A stretch of 64,000 nucleotides of DNA from NCBI GenBank assembly GCA_963817485.1, contig CAWFOR010000004.1, positions 62,001-126,000 on the forward strand, given 5' to 3'. This stretch comes from Hyphomicrobium_A sp963817485 (GTDB lineage Bacteria; Pseudomonadota; Alphaproteobacteria; Rhizobiales; Hyphomicrobiaceae). Position 1 is the first letter of the stretch. Every line of letters starts with the position of its first letter. The notes beneath the pieces are model-generated. The model was not told the DNA's origin and did no database searches. It saw only the letters and a list, made by a program, of their open reading frames with translations. A program made the position numbers and the translations under genes. Shown here piece after piece: positions 17,976 to 28,924 of this stretch.

Positions 17976-17990
17976 GCAAATTGTGGCGGC

Positions 17991-18695
17991 TTAGGGGCAA
18001 CATTTGCGGAAGCGGAAAAAGTAGCAGCGGCGGCCTTCCGCGAGGGCTTTTCCCTCATACCGCGTCCCTGGCCAATCGGTGCCGCGGGTGCGCCAATCCT
18101 CAGGCCCGGCGGCCTGCCACGCGAAGTCCGGATGCTCGCGCGAGGCGAGCAGCATGGTGCGCGCATAGTCGCCGATGTCGGTTGCGATGCGCAGCTCCGC
18201 TCCCGTCGCCATCGCGCGGGACAGCAGCGCGAACAGCTGGCCGGCGACGAGGCGCCGCTTCACGTGGCGCTTCTTCGGCCAGGGGTCGGGGAAGAGGATG
18301 AATACGCGGCTCAGGCAGCCTGCGGGCAGCCATCTCAGGAGCGCGCGAGCGTCGTCGGCGTGAAGGCGTATGTTGCCGAGGCCCTCGGCTTCGATGCGGT
18401 GGAGCACTTTGATCACGCCATCTCGGAATGGCTCGGCGCCGATCAAGAGCGCGTCTGGATTGCGTTCGGCCTGCCAGACAAGATGCTCCCCGCCGCCGAA
18501 GCCGATCTCGAGCCAGACCTCACGCGCACCAGGCTCGAACGGCTTCGCCAGGTCGAGCGCGACGCGAGGAAGCAACTCCCCCCAAAGCTGCTCTTGGCGC
18601 ACACTGAGCTTGCGCCCATGCCGCCGGCCATAGGAGCGAAGCTCGGGTCTCACGCCATGTTCGGCAGGCTTTGGGGTCTCGGAATCCTGTGCCAT
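17991..18695 (-). CDS. trmB: tRNA (guanine-N7)-methyltransferase
   Basis: TrmB methylates G46 in the tRNA variable loop using S-adenosylmethionine. The 234-residue protein shows the SAM-binding EIGFGGGEH motif, a conserved acidic loop (HADDARALL), the family signature FILFPDPWPKKRH and the C-terminal TRYEGKALAEGR segment. An N-terminal basic extension (RRHGRKLS) is usual in Alphaproteobacteria. It is near metK, which makes its cofactor, in the lnt-regulator-metK-trmB neighbourhood typical of rhizobia. Confidence 0.95.
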   Translation of the reverse strand: MAQDSETPKPAEHGVRPELRSYGRRHGRKLSVRQEQLWGELLPRVALDLAKPFEPGAREVWLEIGFGGGEHLVWQAERNPDALLIGAEPFRDGVIKVLHRIEAEGLGNIRLHADDARALLRWLPAGCLSRVFILFPDPWPKKRHVKRRLVAGQLFALLSRAMATGAELRIATDIGDYARTMLLASREHPDFAWQAAGPEDWRTRGTDWPGTRYEGKALAEGRRCYFFRFRKCCP

Positions 18696-18735
18696 TCTGC
18701 CTTACAGGTACTTCGATCTCTCAACGTAGAACATC

Positions 18736-19062
18736 ATGGCCGCTCGCGCCATGGAAAATCCCGTGCAAGACCCGAGAATTTTGTCGGTGACGGGGGGAGC
18801 CCGTTTGGGCTTGTTCAACGCCACCTGGCCCTTCGCTAGGCTCACTGCGGACGCAAATACGCTGCGTCTGTCGGTACTCGGTGCCCCACTCACGTTCACG
18901 CGCGAAAGCGTCCTCGAGCTCTCCGCGATGCGAGGCTTTTTCTCGCGTGGCCTGCAGATCAAGCACGCCGAAAGCGCTTACCCGAAGCGGATCATCTTTT
19001 GGTGCTTCAATCTGGAGGCTCTAACGGCAGGGCTCAGGCGCCTCGGCTGGATGGTCAATTGA
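18736..19062 (+). CDS. Hypothetical protein, possible small beta-barrel/PH-like fold
   Basis: A 108-residue protein rich in alternating hydrophobic residues (FNATWPFARLTADANTLRLS, then a basic C terminus ending LRRLGWMVN), resembling small PH-like or beta-sandwich proteins of unknown function in Proteobacteria. No signal peptide or membrane helix is seen. It is divergent from trmB and its last eight bases overlap the end of convergent metK. A second ATG at 18751 is an alternative start; neither has a good ribosome-binding site. Confidence 0.6.
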   Translation: MAARAMENPVQDPRILSVTGGARLGLFNATWPFARLTADANTLRLSVLGAPLTFTRESVLELSAMRGFFSRGLQIKHAESAYPKRIIFWCFNLEALTAGLRRLGWMVN

Positions 19063-20263
19063 CCGCCTTTGCGATCGCAGGGGCAAGGTCTGTCTTCTCC
19101 CACGAGAACCCGCCCTCGTTGTCCGGCGCCCGCCCGAAGTGGCCGTAGGCGGAGGTGCGCGCGTAGATCGGCTTGTTGAGGTCGAGATGCTTGCGGATGC
19201 CGCGCGGCGAAAGGTCCATCACCTCGCCCAGCGCCGTCTCGAGCTTGCTCTCGTCGACCTTGCCGGTGCCGTGCGTGTCGACGTAGATCGACAGCGGCTT
19301 GGCGACGCCGATGGCGTAGGAAACCTGAATGGTGCAGCGGTCGGCGAGGCCGGCGGCAACGACGTTCTTCGCCAGGTAGCGCGCGGCGTAAGCGGCCGAC
19401 CGGTCGACCTTGGTCGGGTCCTTGCCGGAGAAGGCGCCGCCGCCGTGGGGTGCGGCTCCGCCGTAGGTATCGACGATGATCTTACGTCCTGTGAGGCCGC
19501 AGTCGCCGTCAGGTCCGCCGATGAAGAACTTACCCGTCGGGTTGACGTGCCAGATGGTGTCCTTGCCGATCCAGCCGCCGGGCAGCGCCTTGCGCACGTA
19601 GGGCTCGATGATGTCGCGGATCTTGCCCGAGGAGAGATCCTCATCGATATGCTGGTGCGAGACGACGATCTGCGTCACGCCCACCGGCTTGCCGTTCTCG
19701 TAGCGCACGGTCACCTGGCTTTTCGAATCCGGGCCGAGCAGCGCCGCGCCGCCCTCCTTCTTGTGCCGCGCGATGGCGAGATCGTGGAGGATGTTGTGCG
19801 CGTAGTAGATCGGCGCCGGCATCAGCTCCGGCGTATCCGTGCAGGCGTAGCCGAACATGATGCCCTGGTCGCCAGCCCCCTCTTCCTTGTTGGTGCCGGG
19901 CTGCAGCGCGTCGACGCCCTGCGCGATGTCGGCCGACTGCGGATGCAGCAGGACCTCGATCTCGCACTTGTCCCAGTGGAAGCCCGCCTGCTCGTAGCCG
20001 ATGTCGCGGATGGCCATGCGCGCGACGTGCGAGATCCAGTCCTTGGTGACGGTCTCGGGGCCGCGCGTCTCACCCGCGATCACGACGCGGTTGGTGGTGG
20101 CAAGCGTCTCGCAGGCGGCGCGGATCGCCCAGGGGTCGATGCCGGCCTTGGGCCCCTCGCGATAGAAAAGGTCGACGATCTCATCGGAGATGCGATCGCA
20201 CACCTTGTCGGGATGGCCCTCGGAGACCGACTCGCTGGTGAAGAGAAAGGATTTGCGTGCCAC
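19055..20263 (-). CDS. metK: S-adenosylmethionine synthetase
   Basis: MetK makes S-adenosylmethionine from methionine and ATP. The 402-residue protein begins (V/M)ARKSFLFTSESVSEGHPDK, with the methionine and magnesium-binding residues, and has GDQGIMFGYA, the ATP-site segment GPDGDCGLTGRKIIVDTYG, and GGGAFSGKDPTKVDRS. The start is a GTG at 20263, since homologues begin MARS(N)FLFTSES; the upstream extension of 31 residues is not homologous. A G-rich patch (GGGGG) lies about ten bases before the GTG. No SAM riboswitch was recognised in the 160-base leader. The gene follows a PhrR/PraR-type regulator. Confidence 0.96.
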   Translation of the reverse strand: MARKSFLFTSESVSEGHPDKVCDRISDEIVDLFYREGPKAGIDPWAIRAACETLATTNRVVIAGETRGPETVTKDWISHVARMAIRDIGYEQAGFHWDKCEIEVLLHPQSADIAQGVDALQPGTNKEEGAGDQGIMFGYACTDTPELMPAPIYYAHNILHDLAIARHKKEGGAALLGPDSKSQVTVRYENGKPVGVTQIVVSHQHIDEDLSSGKIRDIIEPYVRKALPGGWIGKDTIWHVNPTGKFFIGGPDGDCGLTGRKIIVDTYGGAAPHGGGAFSGKDPTKVDRSAAYAARYLAKNVVAAGLADRCTIQVSYAIGVAKPLSIYVDTHGTGKVDESKLETALGEVMDLSPRGIRKHLDLNKPIYARTSAYGHFGRAPDNEGGFSWEKTDLAPAIAKAVN

Positions 20264-20426
20264 CCGGGCCCCCGTACCTTTTTTGCGATTGCGTAAAAGC
20301 GCCGGGTTTGTCTCAAGCTTTGGGAACGGGGTCAAGGCCGTCCGCCGCGCACCCAAGCGCCGCCGCGGATTTCAGCCCCGCGATGGAATAACGACAGTCT
20401 TCCGAGGAATAAGGGCGCGCCGGCCG

Positions 20427-20879
20427 TCACTCGGCCGTGGACTCTCCCGCAAACGAGCGGACGAGCTCTACGATGGAGCGGCGCACGCGCGCATCGGTGA
20501 TGCGGGCAAAAGCCTTGTTAAGCTCAAGACCCTCGCGGCTGGAGAGAAACTCCACGGCATAGCTCTCGGGCTGCTCCGCGAACCCTCCGGCACCGTCTCC
20601 GCTCACGGGAAGCTCCTCGTAGAAGAACTGCACCGGCACAGCGAGCACCTTGGAGAGATCGAACAGCCGGCTCGCGCCGATGCGGTTGATCCCCTTCTCG
20701 TATTTCTGGATTTGCTGGAACGTCAGTCCGAGATGCTCGCCGAGCTTCTCCTGGCTCATTCCAAGCAGCATGCGCCTCAAGCGTACGCGGCTGCCCACGT
20801 GTACATCGACGGGGTTGGCGCGCCGTGAGCTGCGATCGTCAGAATCGGGTTCGTCGTCCGGCGCATTTTCTCTCGACAT
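20427..20879 (-). CDS. XRE-family regulator of the PhrR/PraR type
   Basis: A 150-residue protein with one XRE helix-turn-helix (residues 27-80: VGSRVRLRRMLLGMSQEKLG, then LTFQQIQKYEKGINRIGASRL) and a C-terminal helical tail (AFARITDARVRRSIVELVRSFA). Same-family proteins lie between lnt and metK in rhizobia, where PhrR/PraR affect acid response, quorum sensing and biofilm. The ATG at 20879 is chosen; a longer frame adds ten residues. The match to this family is from gene order plus fold, so the assignment is good but the regulon here is unknown. Confidence 0.85.
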   Translation of the reverse strand: MSRENAPDDEPDSDDRSSRRANPVDVHVGSRVRLRRMLLGMSQEKLGEHLGLTFQQIQKYEKGINRIGASRLFDLSKVLAVPVQFFYEELPVSGDGAGGFAEQPESYAVEFLSSREGLELNKAFARITDARVRRSIVELVRSFAGESTAE

Positions 20880-21041
20880 TGACCTATTTACCTTATCGGC
20901 TCCCAGCAAACGCCATCGTGAGCTTACAACGCGCTTCCGATAAACGCTGGCTGAGGCGGAGAGGGTTGCACCTTCAGGCGTACACCCTCATTTCTCGTTT
21001 ATGACGGCAAGTCCTCAACGAGGCAACATGCGAAATGTGCC

Positions 21042-22749
21042 CTAGATGACTGGCCTGCGGATAAGGACAACTGCCGTTCCCGCAAAGAACAATGCAAGAG
21101 CGACGAAAGTCCAATCCCGCAACCGGACGTAGGCCGTCAAGGTTAATGCTGCAGGGAGACTGTTGTCGATCGTCCCTCGCTCGTTCAGTCCCAGCATTGC
21201 AAGCACGCGACCGTGCGCATCGACCATCGCCGATACGCCGTTGTTGGCGGCGCGCACGAGCGGCAAGCCCTCTTCTACCGCGCGCACGCGCGCCTGGTGG
21301 AAATGCTGCCAAGGGCCGGCCGTAGCGCCGAACCAGCCGTCATTCGTGACGTTGAGCAGGAGCCCCGGGCGCTCGGACCCTTCAACCACCGAGGCGGGGA
21401 AGATCGCCTCATAGCAGATGAGCGCCGAGACCTGCGGCAGCCCCGGTATGCTTAACAGCGGGCGCGGCGAGGATCCCACCGAAAATCCGCCGCGCCAGTG
21501 CGCGAGCTGCTCCAGCCCGATGGTCTCGAGCGTGCTCTGGAAGGGCAGGTACTCGCCGAAGGGAACGAGATGGATCTTGTCGTAGACCGTCTCGAGCTGC
21601 CCGTTGTCCTTGAACACCATGAGGCTGTTGTAGCCCTCGGGCGTGGCACTGAACCGCAGCTCGGGATTCTTGAGCCGCAGGGCCCCGGAGATGAGCTGCG
21701 TACCCGGCGGCAGCAGCTCACCGATGGCGTCCAGCGCCTCCGGGTGTTGCAGCGGTAGAAACGGCATCGCCGCCTCGGGCCAGACGAGGTGGGTGATGCC
21801 GGCGAGATCGTCGCGATGCCCCGACGGGTCGCGGCGCGACAGATCGAGCTGATCCTGGAAGATGATGCCCTGCTTCTCCGCGCGCCACTTGTCCCGCTGG
21901 GGCACGCTCGCCTGCACGATGCGGATGCGCACGCCGTCGACCGTCGGATCGGGGCCGCCCGAGAGGCGCCAAAGGCCGTAGCCGTAGAGGAGGACGAGCG
22001 GAACGATCGCGATTGCCGCGCCCGCGGCGACGGTGCGAATGCGGCCGGGGCCCGGAGTTGCGGCGGCGGCGACGACCAACGGGCTTGCGAAGATCACGAC
22101 CGTCAGGATCGTCAGTCCATAGACGCCGAACAGCGACGCCGACTGCATCAGGGTGAGCGGCGCGGTGAGCGCGTAGCCGAGCGTGTTCCACGGGAAACCG
22201 GTGAGGACGTGGCCGCGCAGCCATTCCGCCACCGAGAGCGCGAGCGCCAGGATGATGACGCGCGCGAGCGCCCGGGGGCCACTTGAGCCGGGCGGCGGCG
22301 GTGGCGAGCCCCGTGAACAGTGCGAGCCCCGCCGGCAGAAGGGTTATGGCGAAGGGAATGAGCCAGGCGAACTTCTCGGCCTCGACGAGGAATGCCTCTG
22401 CGATCCAGAACAGCCCGAAGATGAAATAGCCGAAGCCAAACCACCATCCCGCGGCGAAGGCGCGAGCGGGCGCGCTGCGTCGGAACGTGCGGGCAGCGCC
22501 CGGCGCCGCCTCCGATCCGTCGATCAGCCAGACCAGCAGCGGAAGCGTGGCAAACAGCACCGGCCACAGGAACAGCGGCGGCATGGCGAGCACCGACAGG
22601 CTGCCGGCGACAAAGGCCGTCGCGTAGCGCCGCCAGCCGGTCAACGCGGATATCGTTTGCGCGAATGCGCTCAAGCCTCCGGCGGACCGGCCCGCGTGGA
22701 AAGCAAGCGCGGTCCAGGGGGTGCGCAGGACCGCCACCGCCGCCCTCAC
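21042..22749 (-). CDS. lnt: Apolipoprotein N-acyltransferase (one frameshift)
   Basis: Lnt adds the third acyl chain to the N-terminal cysteine of lipoproteins in the inner membrane. The N-terminal part (from a GTG at 22749) has several membrane helices (SLSVLAMPPLFLWPVLFATL, FGFGYFIFGLFWIAEAFL). Near 22268-22278, in a C5/G3 run, one base is wrong; the frame then resumes as ALARVIILALALSVAEWLRG. The nitrilase-like periplasmic domain has the E-K-C triad: glutamate in VWPEAAMPF, lysine in KIHLVPFGEYLP and cysteine in SALICYEAIFP. A terminal helix closes the protein. It overlaps corC by four bases (GTGA), so translation is coupled. Confidence 0.94.
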
Positions 22750-23799
22750 GCTTTATCGGGTTCGGTGGACACGGCGGCAGCCGTGGCGCTCCGCGGCTGG
22801 TGGATGCGCACCTTCTTCAGCGCGGCGTGCATCCGCATCGAGCACTTCCAGCTCCACCCCGCTCGGATGGCGCACGAGCTCGCCGCGGACCGGCACGCGT
22901 CCCAAGAGCGCAAACATCAGGCCCCCGAGGGTGTCGATGTCCTCCTCCTCCTCGGGCCGCAGCAGCTTTAGCCCGAGGTGCTCCTCGAGCTGCTTGATGG
23001 GCGTGCGCGCAGAGGCTACGAGCCCGAGCTTGGGCTCGACCGAGATGTAGGCCGCCTCCGCCACGTCGTGCTCGTCCTCGATATCGCCGACGATCTGCTC
23101 GACGAGATCCTCGATGGTGACGAGCCCGTCGGTGCCGCCGTACTCGTCGACAACGAGCGCCATATGGATGCGCGTCGACTGCATGCGAATGAGCAGGTTG
23201 GTCGTCGGCATGGACGAGGGCACGTAGAGGACCGGGCGGCGGATCTTGGCGGCCGCGATCGGGCGCGACAGGTCGATGCGGCTGAGGTCGAGCTGGGGAG
23301 GGTGCTCGTGCGCGGCTTCCACCGGCACATTGGCGACGACCGCAATCGGCGGATTGAAGATCTCGCCCGCCGCCTCCTTGGTGAGCCAGCGGAACAGATC
23401 CTTGATGTGGATCATGCCGCGCGGATCGTCGAGCGTCTCGCTGAACAGAGGGATGCGCGACACGCCCGCCTCGCTGAACACTCGCAAAAGCTCCGACAAG
23501 GGGTCGTTCTCCGCCAGCGCGATGATGTCGGCGCGCGGCACCATGATGTCATCGACGCGCAGGCCGCCGAACCGCAACAGCCGGCGCAGCATCTCGCGCT
23601 CTTCGGTCGAGAATGCGGCGTCGCCCTCGGGCTGCTCCTTGAGGCCGGCCTCGACCATCTCGCGCAGGCTCGGCGAGCGCAGGCCGAAGCGGCCGAGGAG
23701 GGCGGAAAGCAGGCTTTGCGTGCTCGCGCCCGCGGGCGCCGCCTCGCCGCTGGGGCCGGGCGGATCGCTTTTGTCGGCGGTGTAGTCCGAGGTGGTCAT
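22746..23799 (-). CDS. corC: CorC/HlyC-family CBS-domain protein (frameshift at 3' end)
   Basis: A soluble protein with two CBS domains (MVPRADIIALAENDPLSELL and MPTTNLLIRMQSTRIHMALV, then DEYGGTDGLVTIEDLVEQIVG) and a C-terminal CorC/transporter-associated domain. Such proteins are linked to magnesium/cobalt export and envelope integrity. The frame as read ends at 22753 with a nonhomologous tail; one base near 22830 restores LKKVRIHQPRSATAAAV and an end at 22746 that overlaps the lnt GTG by four bases (GTGA). The start overlaps ybeY by four bases. No N-terminal membrane domain is present, as in other Alphaproteobacteria. Confidence 0.9.
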
Positions 23800-24350
23800 G
23801 ACGCCGCCAGCTCGCCGCCCGCGTAGGGGTCGGCGATCCCTAGTGTCGCGAGAATGCGGACCTCCAGGGCTTCCATGACCTCGGCGTCCGCCGGTGACTG
23901 ATGATCGTAGCCCTTAAGGTGCAGGAGCCCATGCACGACGAGGTGCTGCAGGTGATCGACGAACGGGATGCCCTGCTCCTCGGCCTCGCGGGCGACCGTC
24001 TCGGCCGCAAGCCCGATGTCGCCGAGGAAGCGGATTTGCTGATCCGAGGCCGGCGCTGAGAACGACAGCACGTTGGTCGGAGTGGGCTTGCCGCGGTAGG
24101 CCGCATTGAGTTTCGCCACCTCCTCGTCCGAGGAGAGCGCGATACAGGCTGAGCAATCGGACATATTGAGCTCGGCGGCGACCGCATCGGCGGCGGCGTT
24201 GACCGCCACGATCAGCGCATCGAGCTGCGGCCAGTCGCCGGCCTCGTGCACCACGTCGATGCTGAGACCTATCTGCGGCTCGGCGTCCGGGGACGCGTGC
24301 GCCTCGCCCTCGGGGGCACTTACGCTCTGCGCTGGCACGGTTGGAGGCAT
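23796..24350 (-). CDS. ybeY: Endoribonuclease YbeY
   Basis: YbeY is a zinc-dependent single-strand RNase needed for 16S rRNA 3' processing and late ribosome quality control. The 184-residue protein has the diagnostic metal site HGLLHLKGYDH (three histidines) near residues 140-150 and the upstream SSDEEVAKLNAAYRGK and PTNVLSFS motifs. An N-terminal 25-residue Ala/Pro/Glu-rich extension is not part of the fold. It is followed by corC with a four-base overlap, and preceded by phoH in the standard miaB-phoH-ybeY-corC-lnt order. Confidence 0.95.
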   Translation of the reverse strand: MPPTVPAQSVSAPEGEAHASPDAEPQIGLSIDVVHEAGDWPQLDALIVAVNAAADAVAAELNMSDCSACIALSSDEEVAKLNAAYRGKPTPTNVLSFSAPASDQQIRFLGDIGLAAETVAREAEEQGIPFVDHLQHLVVHGLLHLKGYDHQSPADAEVMEALEVRILATLGIADPYAGGELAAS

Positions 24351-24357
24351 GGTCCGG

Positions 24358-25390
<1,033 letters not shown>

Positions 25391-25510
25391 TCGGTGCTCC
25401 CGACGTCGATCGCTTCGAATTGCCACTTCTCGCCGCTCAGCCTAGCATACTGTGCCCGACACCCAATGGTGACCCCGAATCGGTCGCCAGACACTATGGT
25501 AAACGGTGCC

Positions 25511-26919
25511 TCAGACCGAGCGTATGACACCGGCTAGACTATTGGGACCGCACGCCAAAATTTCAACAGGCAGGATTTGGCCGATATGCTCCGCGGGGGC
25601 CTCAGCGTGGACCGCCTGCAGGTAGGGTGAGCGGCCGACGAGCTGGCCCGGGCGGCGTCCGGGCTTCTCAAACAGTACCGGTAGCTTGCACCCGACCCAG
25701 CGGGCGTTGAAGGCCGCCTGCTGAACCTCCAGCAGCTCCTGCAGCCGCGCCAGCCGCGCCGATTTGACCTCGTCGGGCACCTGCTCGCCGAGCTTGGCTG
25801 CCGGCGTACCGGGGCGCGGGCTGTACTTGAACGAGTAGGCCTGCGCGAAGCCCACCTCCTCGGCCAGCCGCGAGCGTCTCCTCGAACTCGGCGTCGGTCT
25901 CGCCGGGGAAGCCGACGATAATGTCGGTCGAGAGGGCAATCTGCGGTTGCGCGGCGCGGATGCGGCCGACGAGGTCGAGGTAGTCGCCGCGCCGTGTGCT
26001 TGCGGTTCATCGCGCCGAGGATGCGATCGCAGCCGGCCTGAAACGGCAGGTGCAGATAGGGCATCAGCTTCTCTTCCTCGGCGTGCGCGGCGATGAGATC
26101 GTCGCTCATGTCGCGCGGATGGCTTGTCGTGTAGCGCAGCCGTGCGAGGCCATCGATGCACGCCAAGTGCCGGATGAGCTGCGCGAGCGACCACGCCGCG
26201 CCGCCCGGGCCCTCGCCGTGATAGGCGTTGACGTTCTGGCCGAGCAGCGTGATCTCGCGCACGCCACTTTCGACAAGAGCGCGCGCCTCGCGCTCGATGT
26301 CGGCAACGGAGCGCGAATACTCCATGCCGCGCGTATACGGCACCACGCAGAACGTGCAGAACTTGTCGCAGCCCTCCTGCACGGTGAGGAACGCCGTAGC
26401 GGCGCGTGCCGGCGTCCGCGCGGGCAGCCGCGCGAACTTGTCCTCCTCGGGAAAGTCGGTGTCGACGAGGCTTTTCCTCTCGATCCTCGCGCGCGCCATC
26501 AGCTCGGGCAGGCGGTGATAGCTCTGCGGCCCCACGACGAGATCGACGGCGGGCGCGCGCCGAATGATCTCGGCGCCCTCGGCCTGGGCAACGCAGCCGA
26601 CGACGGCGACGAGCGTGGAGCGCCCAGCGGCGGCGCGCTCCTCTTTCAGCTCGCGCACGCGGCCAAGCTCGGAATAGACCTTCTCGGCCGCCTTCTCGCG
26701 GATGTGGCAGGTGTTGAGCACCACGAGGTCGGCGTCCTCGATGCTCGCCGTCTGCGCATAGCCTTGCTGCGCGAGCGCCTCCGTCATGCGCTCGCTGTCA
26801 TAGACGTTCATCTGACAGCCGTAGGACTTGACGAAGACCTTGCCGCCGGCGCGCGCCGGCGCAGAGCAATCGGCACGCTCTTCATCCGCGTCGCAAGCTT
26901 CTGCCAACCGGTCGTCCAT
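25511..26919 (-). CDS. miaB: tRNA-2-methylthio-N6-dimethylallyladenosine synthase MiaB (two frameshifts)
   Basis: MiaB adds the methylthio group to i6A37 of tRNA. The N-terminal UPF0004 domain holds the auxiliary cluster cysteines in YGCQMNVYDSERM, NTCHIREKA and VVGCVAQAEG, and the radical-SAM cluster is CDKFCTFC. After MNRKHT (about 25996) and again near 25872 one extra G shifts the frame; corrected text reads RGDYLDLVGRIRAAQPQIAL and RLAEEVGFAQAYSFKY. The TRAM domain ends the protein. Corrected length is about 469, usual for the family. The start at 26919 has no clear ribosome-binding site. Confidence 0.93.
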
Positions 26920-27012
26920 GGTTAAGCACGCACCCCGTCAATTCGGGCGGGATGGCAGCATTCTCGGCATGATTTGTCCAGCTTGCGCCCCGGCGTGCCG
27001 TTGCCGCAGCCT

Positions 27013-27891
27013 CTAGACCCACTTTGCGGCCTGCCCGTTGCTCGAACGTGGCCGCACGGGTGCTGTGGCTTCGGGCGCCACGACGCTGAGCGGCTCCTGC
27101 GGCCCCCGCGCGCGCAGGATGCGGACGACGTGCTCGCGCACTTCGGCCTCGCTGCGCCGCGCCAGATCCTTGCGGTCTACGAAGCTCGACAGCGGCACCG
27201 GCGCCCCGACACGGATGCGCACGTCGAGCGGGCCCGATTTCAGCAGCCGCCAGGCATGCGAGCGCATCTCCATGTCGCCGTACCAGCCGACGAAGGGGCG
27301 GTCGGCGCGCCCGAGCGGGATGCCGTGCAGGCGCGTGTAGACGAGCGATAGCGTCTGCACCACGGCGCCGGAGGCTTCCCGCTCGCGGCCGCCTGAAGGC
27401 TTCGCGGCAGCAAACAGCGAGGTCATGAAGGGCAGCACCCGGTTGCCGTCGCTCGATGTTCCCTCCGCGAACAAGACGATGGTGTCGCCCTGCTCGAGGC
27501 GCGAGAGGATCTCGCCCGCAGCCTCGCCGACGGCCGAGCGCTTCGCCCGATCGACGAACACGGAGCGCTGCAGCCGCGCGAGCGAGGAGACGAACGGCCA
27601 GCCACCGACCTCCTTCTTCGCCACGAAGGAGACGGGCGCGACCGCCGACAGCACCGGGATGTCGAGCCAGGAGGTGTGATTGGCGACGAGGAGCACCGGC
27701 TTATCGCGCGCAACTTCACCCTCGAGCTCGATGCGGATCCCGAGCAGGCGGCAGACGCGGCGGTGATACCAGTTGGGAAAGTGTCGCGCGGCGTTCGCAT
27801 TGAAACGCAGCAGCACCGCCTGCACCGGCATCAGCGGGACCGTCAGCGCGAAGAAGCCGGTGAGAACGGAACCGCCCCTGATCGCGCCCAT
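27013..27891 (-). CDS. plsC: 1-acyl-sn-glycerol-3-phosphate acyltransferase
   Basis: PlsC transfers an acyl chain to lysophosphatidic acid, making phosphatidic acid at the inner membrane. The 292-residue protein has an N-terminal membrane-associated region (GFFALTVPLMPVQAVLLRF), the catalytic HX4D motif NHTSWLD (His72, Asp77), the substrate site FAEGTSSDG and the downstream GIPLGRADRP patch. The ATG at 27891 has a GGAGG site upstream, so the longer open frame running back into fur is rejected. The order fur-plsC-miaB is standard in Alphaproteobacteria. Confidence 0.92.
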   Translation of the reverse strand: MGAIRGGSVLTGFFALTVPLMPVQAVLLRFNANAARHFPNWYHRRVCRLLGIRIELEGEVARDKPVLLVANHTSWLDIPVLSAVAPVSFVAKKEVGGWPFVSSLARLQRSVFVDRAKRSAVGEAAGEILSRLEQGDTIVLFAEGTSSDGNRVLPFMTSLFAAAKPSGGREREASGAVVQTLSLVYTRLHGIPLGRADRPFVGWYGDMEMRSHAWRLLKSGPLDVRIRVGAPVPLSSFVDRKDLARRSEAEVREHVVRILRARGPQEPLSVVAPEATAPVRPRSSNGQAAKWV

Positions 27892-27911
27892 CTCGCCTCC
27901 TCCGCTCAACG

Positions 27912-28352
27912 CTACTTCTTGCCGGCTTTCACGCGGACGCCATAGAGCTCGAGCCGATGGCCCACGAGCTTGAAGCCGAGCTCGCGTGCGATCCGCTCCT
28001 GCAGCGCCTCGATCAACTCGTTGCGAAACTCGATGACGCGCCCGCTCTCGACATCGATCAGGTGGTCGTGGTGGGGACCCGTCGCCTCCTCGTAGCGGCC
28101 GCGCTTGTGGCCGAAGTCGTGGCGCTCGAGGATGCCCTTCTCCGAAAACAGCTTCAGCGTGCGATAGACGGTCGATAGCGATATGCGCGCATCGACCTTG
28201 TTGGCACGGCGATAGACCTCCTCGACGTCCGGGTGGTCCTTCGCCGAGCCCAGCACGCGCGCGATCACTCGGCGCTGCCCGGTCATGCGCAGTCCTTGGG
28301 CCGCGCACAACTCCTCGATGCGCGAGAGGTGGTCCTTGTCGGGGTCGGGCAT
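27912..28352 (-). CDS. fur: Fur/Mur-family metal-responsive regulator
   Basis: A Fur-family dimeric repressor with winged helix (LCAAQGLRMTGQRRVIARVL, SLSTVYRTLKLFSEKGILE) and metal-sensing C-terminal domain (HHDHLIDVESGRVIEF, sensor histidines). The Cys pairs of the structural zinc site of gamma-proteobacterial Fur are missing, as in many alphaproteobacterial Fur/Mur proteins, which sense manganese rather than iron. The start is ambiguous: ATG 28352 is chosen, a TTG at 28400 would add 16 residues. It is next to rimI-tsaB and plsC. Metal specificity is not visible. Confidence 0.9.
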   Translation of the reverse strand: MPDPDKDHLSRIEELCAAQGLRMTGQRRVIARVLGSAKDHPDVEEVYRRANKVDARISLSTVYRTLKLFSEKGILERHDFGHKRGRYEEATGPHHDHLIDVESGRVIEFRNELIEALQERIARELGFKLVGHRLELYGVRVKAGKK

Positions 28353-28435
28353 GAAGCGGCCGATCAGCTCACGCTCACTCGTGGCTTTATATGAGGGCAA
28401 TTAGGGCCCGTCCACCTGCGCAGGGGCGGCACCGC

Positions 28436-28924
28436 CTAGAGGGCGAGCGAAAGGATGAGCGCGTCGACGGGCGGCCCGCTCGCACGCGCATAATAGCCCT
28501 TGCGGCTGGCAACGATGGCAAAGCCGAGCCCCTCGTAGAGCCTTATGGCCGCGGTGTTGTCTGCCGCCACCTCCAGGAACAGGCGCTTGACCTCGGCGCG
28601 GCGAGCCGCGCGGATGAGACCCTCGACCATCTGGCGCCCGATGCCGCGGCGCTGCCACTCGGGTGCCACTCCGATCGAGAGGATCTCCGCCTGGTCCCCC
28701 GCGATCTGACCGATGACGAAGCCGGCGAGCACCTTGGGCTCGCGTATCTGGGCGATGAACGCCGCAGCGGCCGGATGCTCGATGAGGCGACCGATGCTGG
28801 CGGCGTCCCAGGCCGGATCGAACAGGCGCGCGTGCAGCTCGGCGATGTCGGGAACACGCTCGGGGCTTGCCCACAACAGGCTCAAGTTGCGTGGGTCGAG
28901 CGGGATCAGGGTGGCAGGCTTCAC
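28436..28924 (-). CDS. rimI: Ribosomal-protein-alanine N-acetyltransferase RimI-like
   Basis: A 162-residue GNAT acetyltransferase with the acetyl-CoA loop EILSIGVAPEWQRRGIGRQM and the C-terminal LFLEVAADNTAAIRLYEGLGF motif. RimI acetylates the N-terminal alanine of ribosomal protein S18 in E. coli; the substrate here is inferred. The start is a GTG at 28924 whose last bases overlap the tsaB stop (GTGA), so the two genes are translationally coupled. tsaB-rimI is a common pair. Confidence 0.92.
   Translation of the reverse strand: MKPATLIPLDPRNLSLLWASPERVPDIAELHARLFDPAWDAASIGRLIEHPAAAAFIAQIREPKVLAGFVIGQIAGDQAEILSIGVAPEWQRRGIGRQMVEGLIRAARRAEVKRLFLEVAADNTAAIRLYEGLGFAIVASRKGYYARASGPPVDALILSLAL

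Noticed and set aside
20264..20426. SAM riboswitch upstream of metK
   Set aside because: I looked for SAM-II, SAM/SAH or other conserved stems and saw none; the leader has only a G-rich patch.
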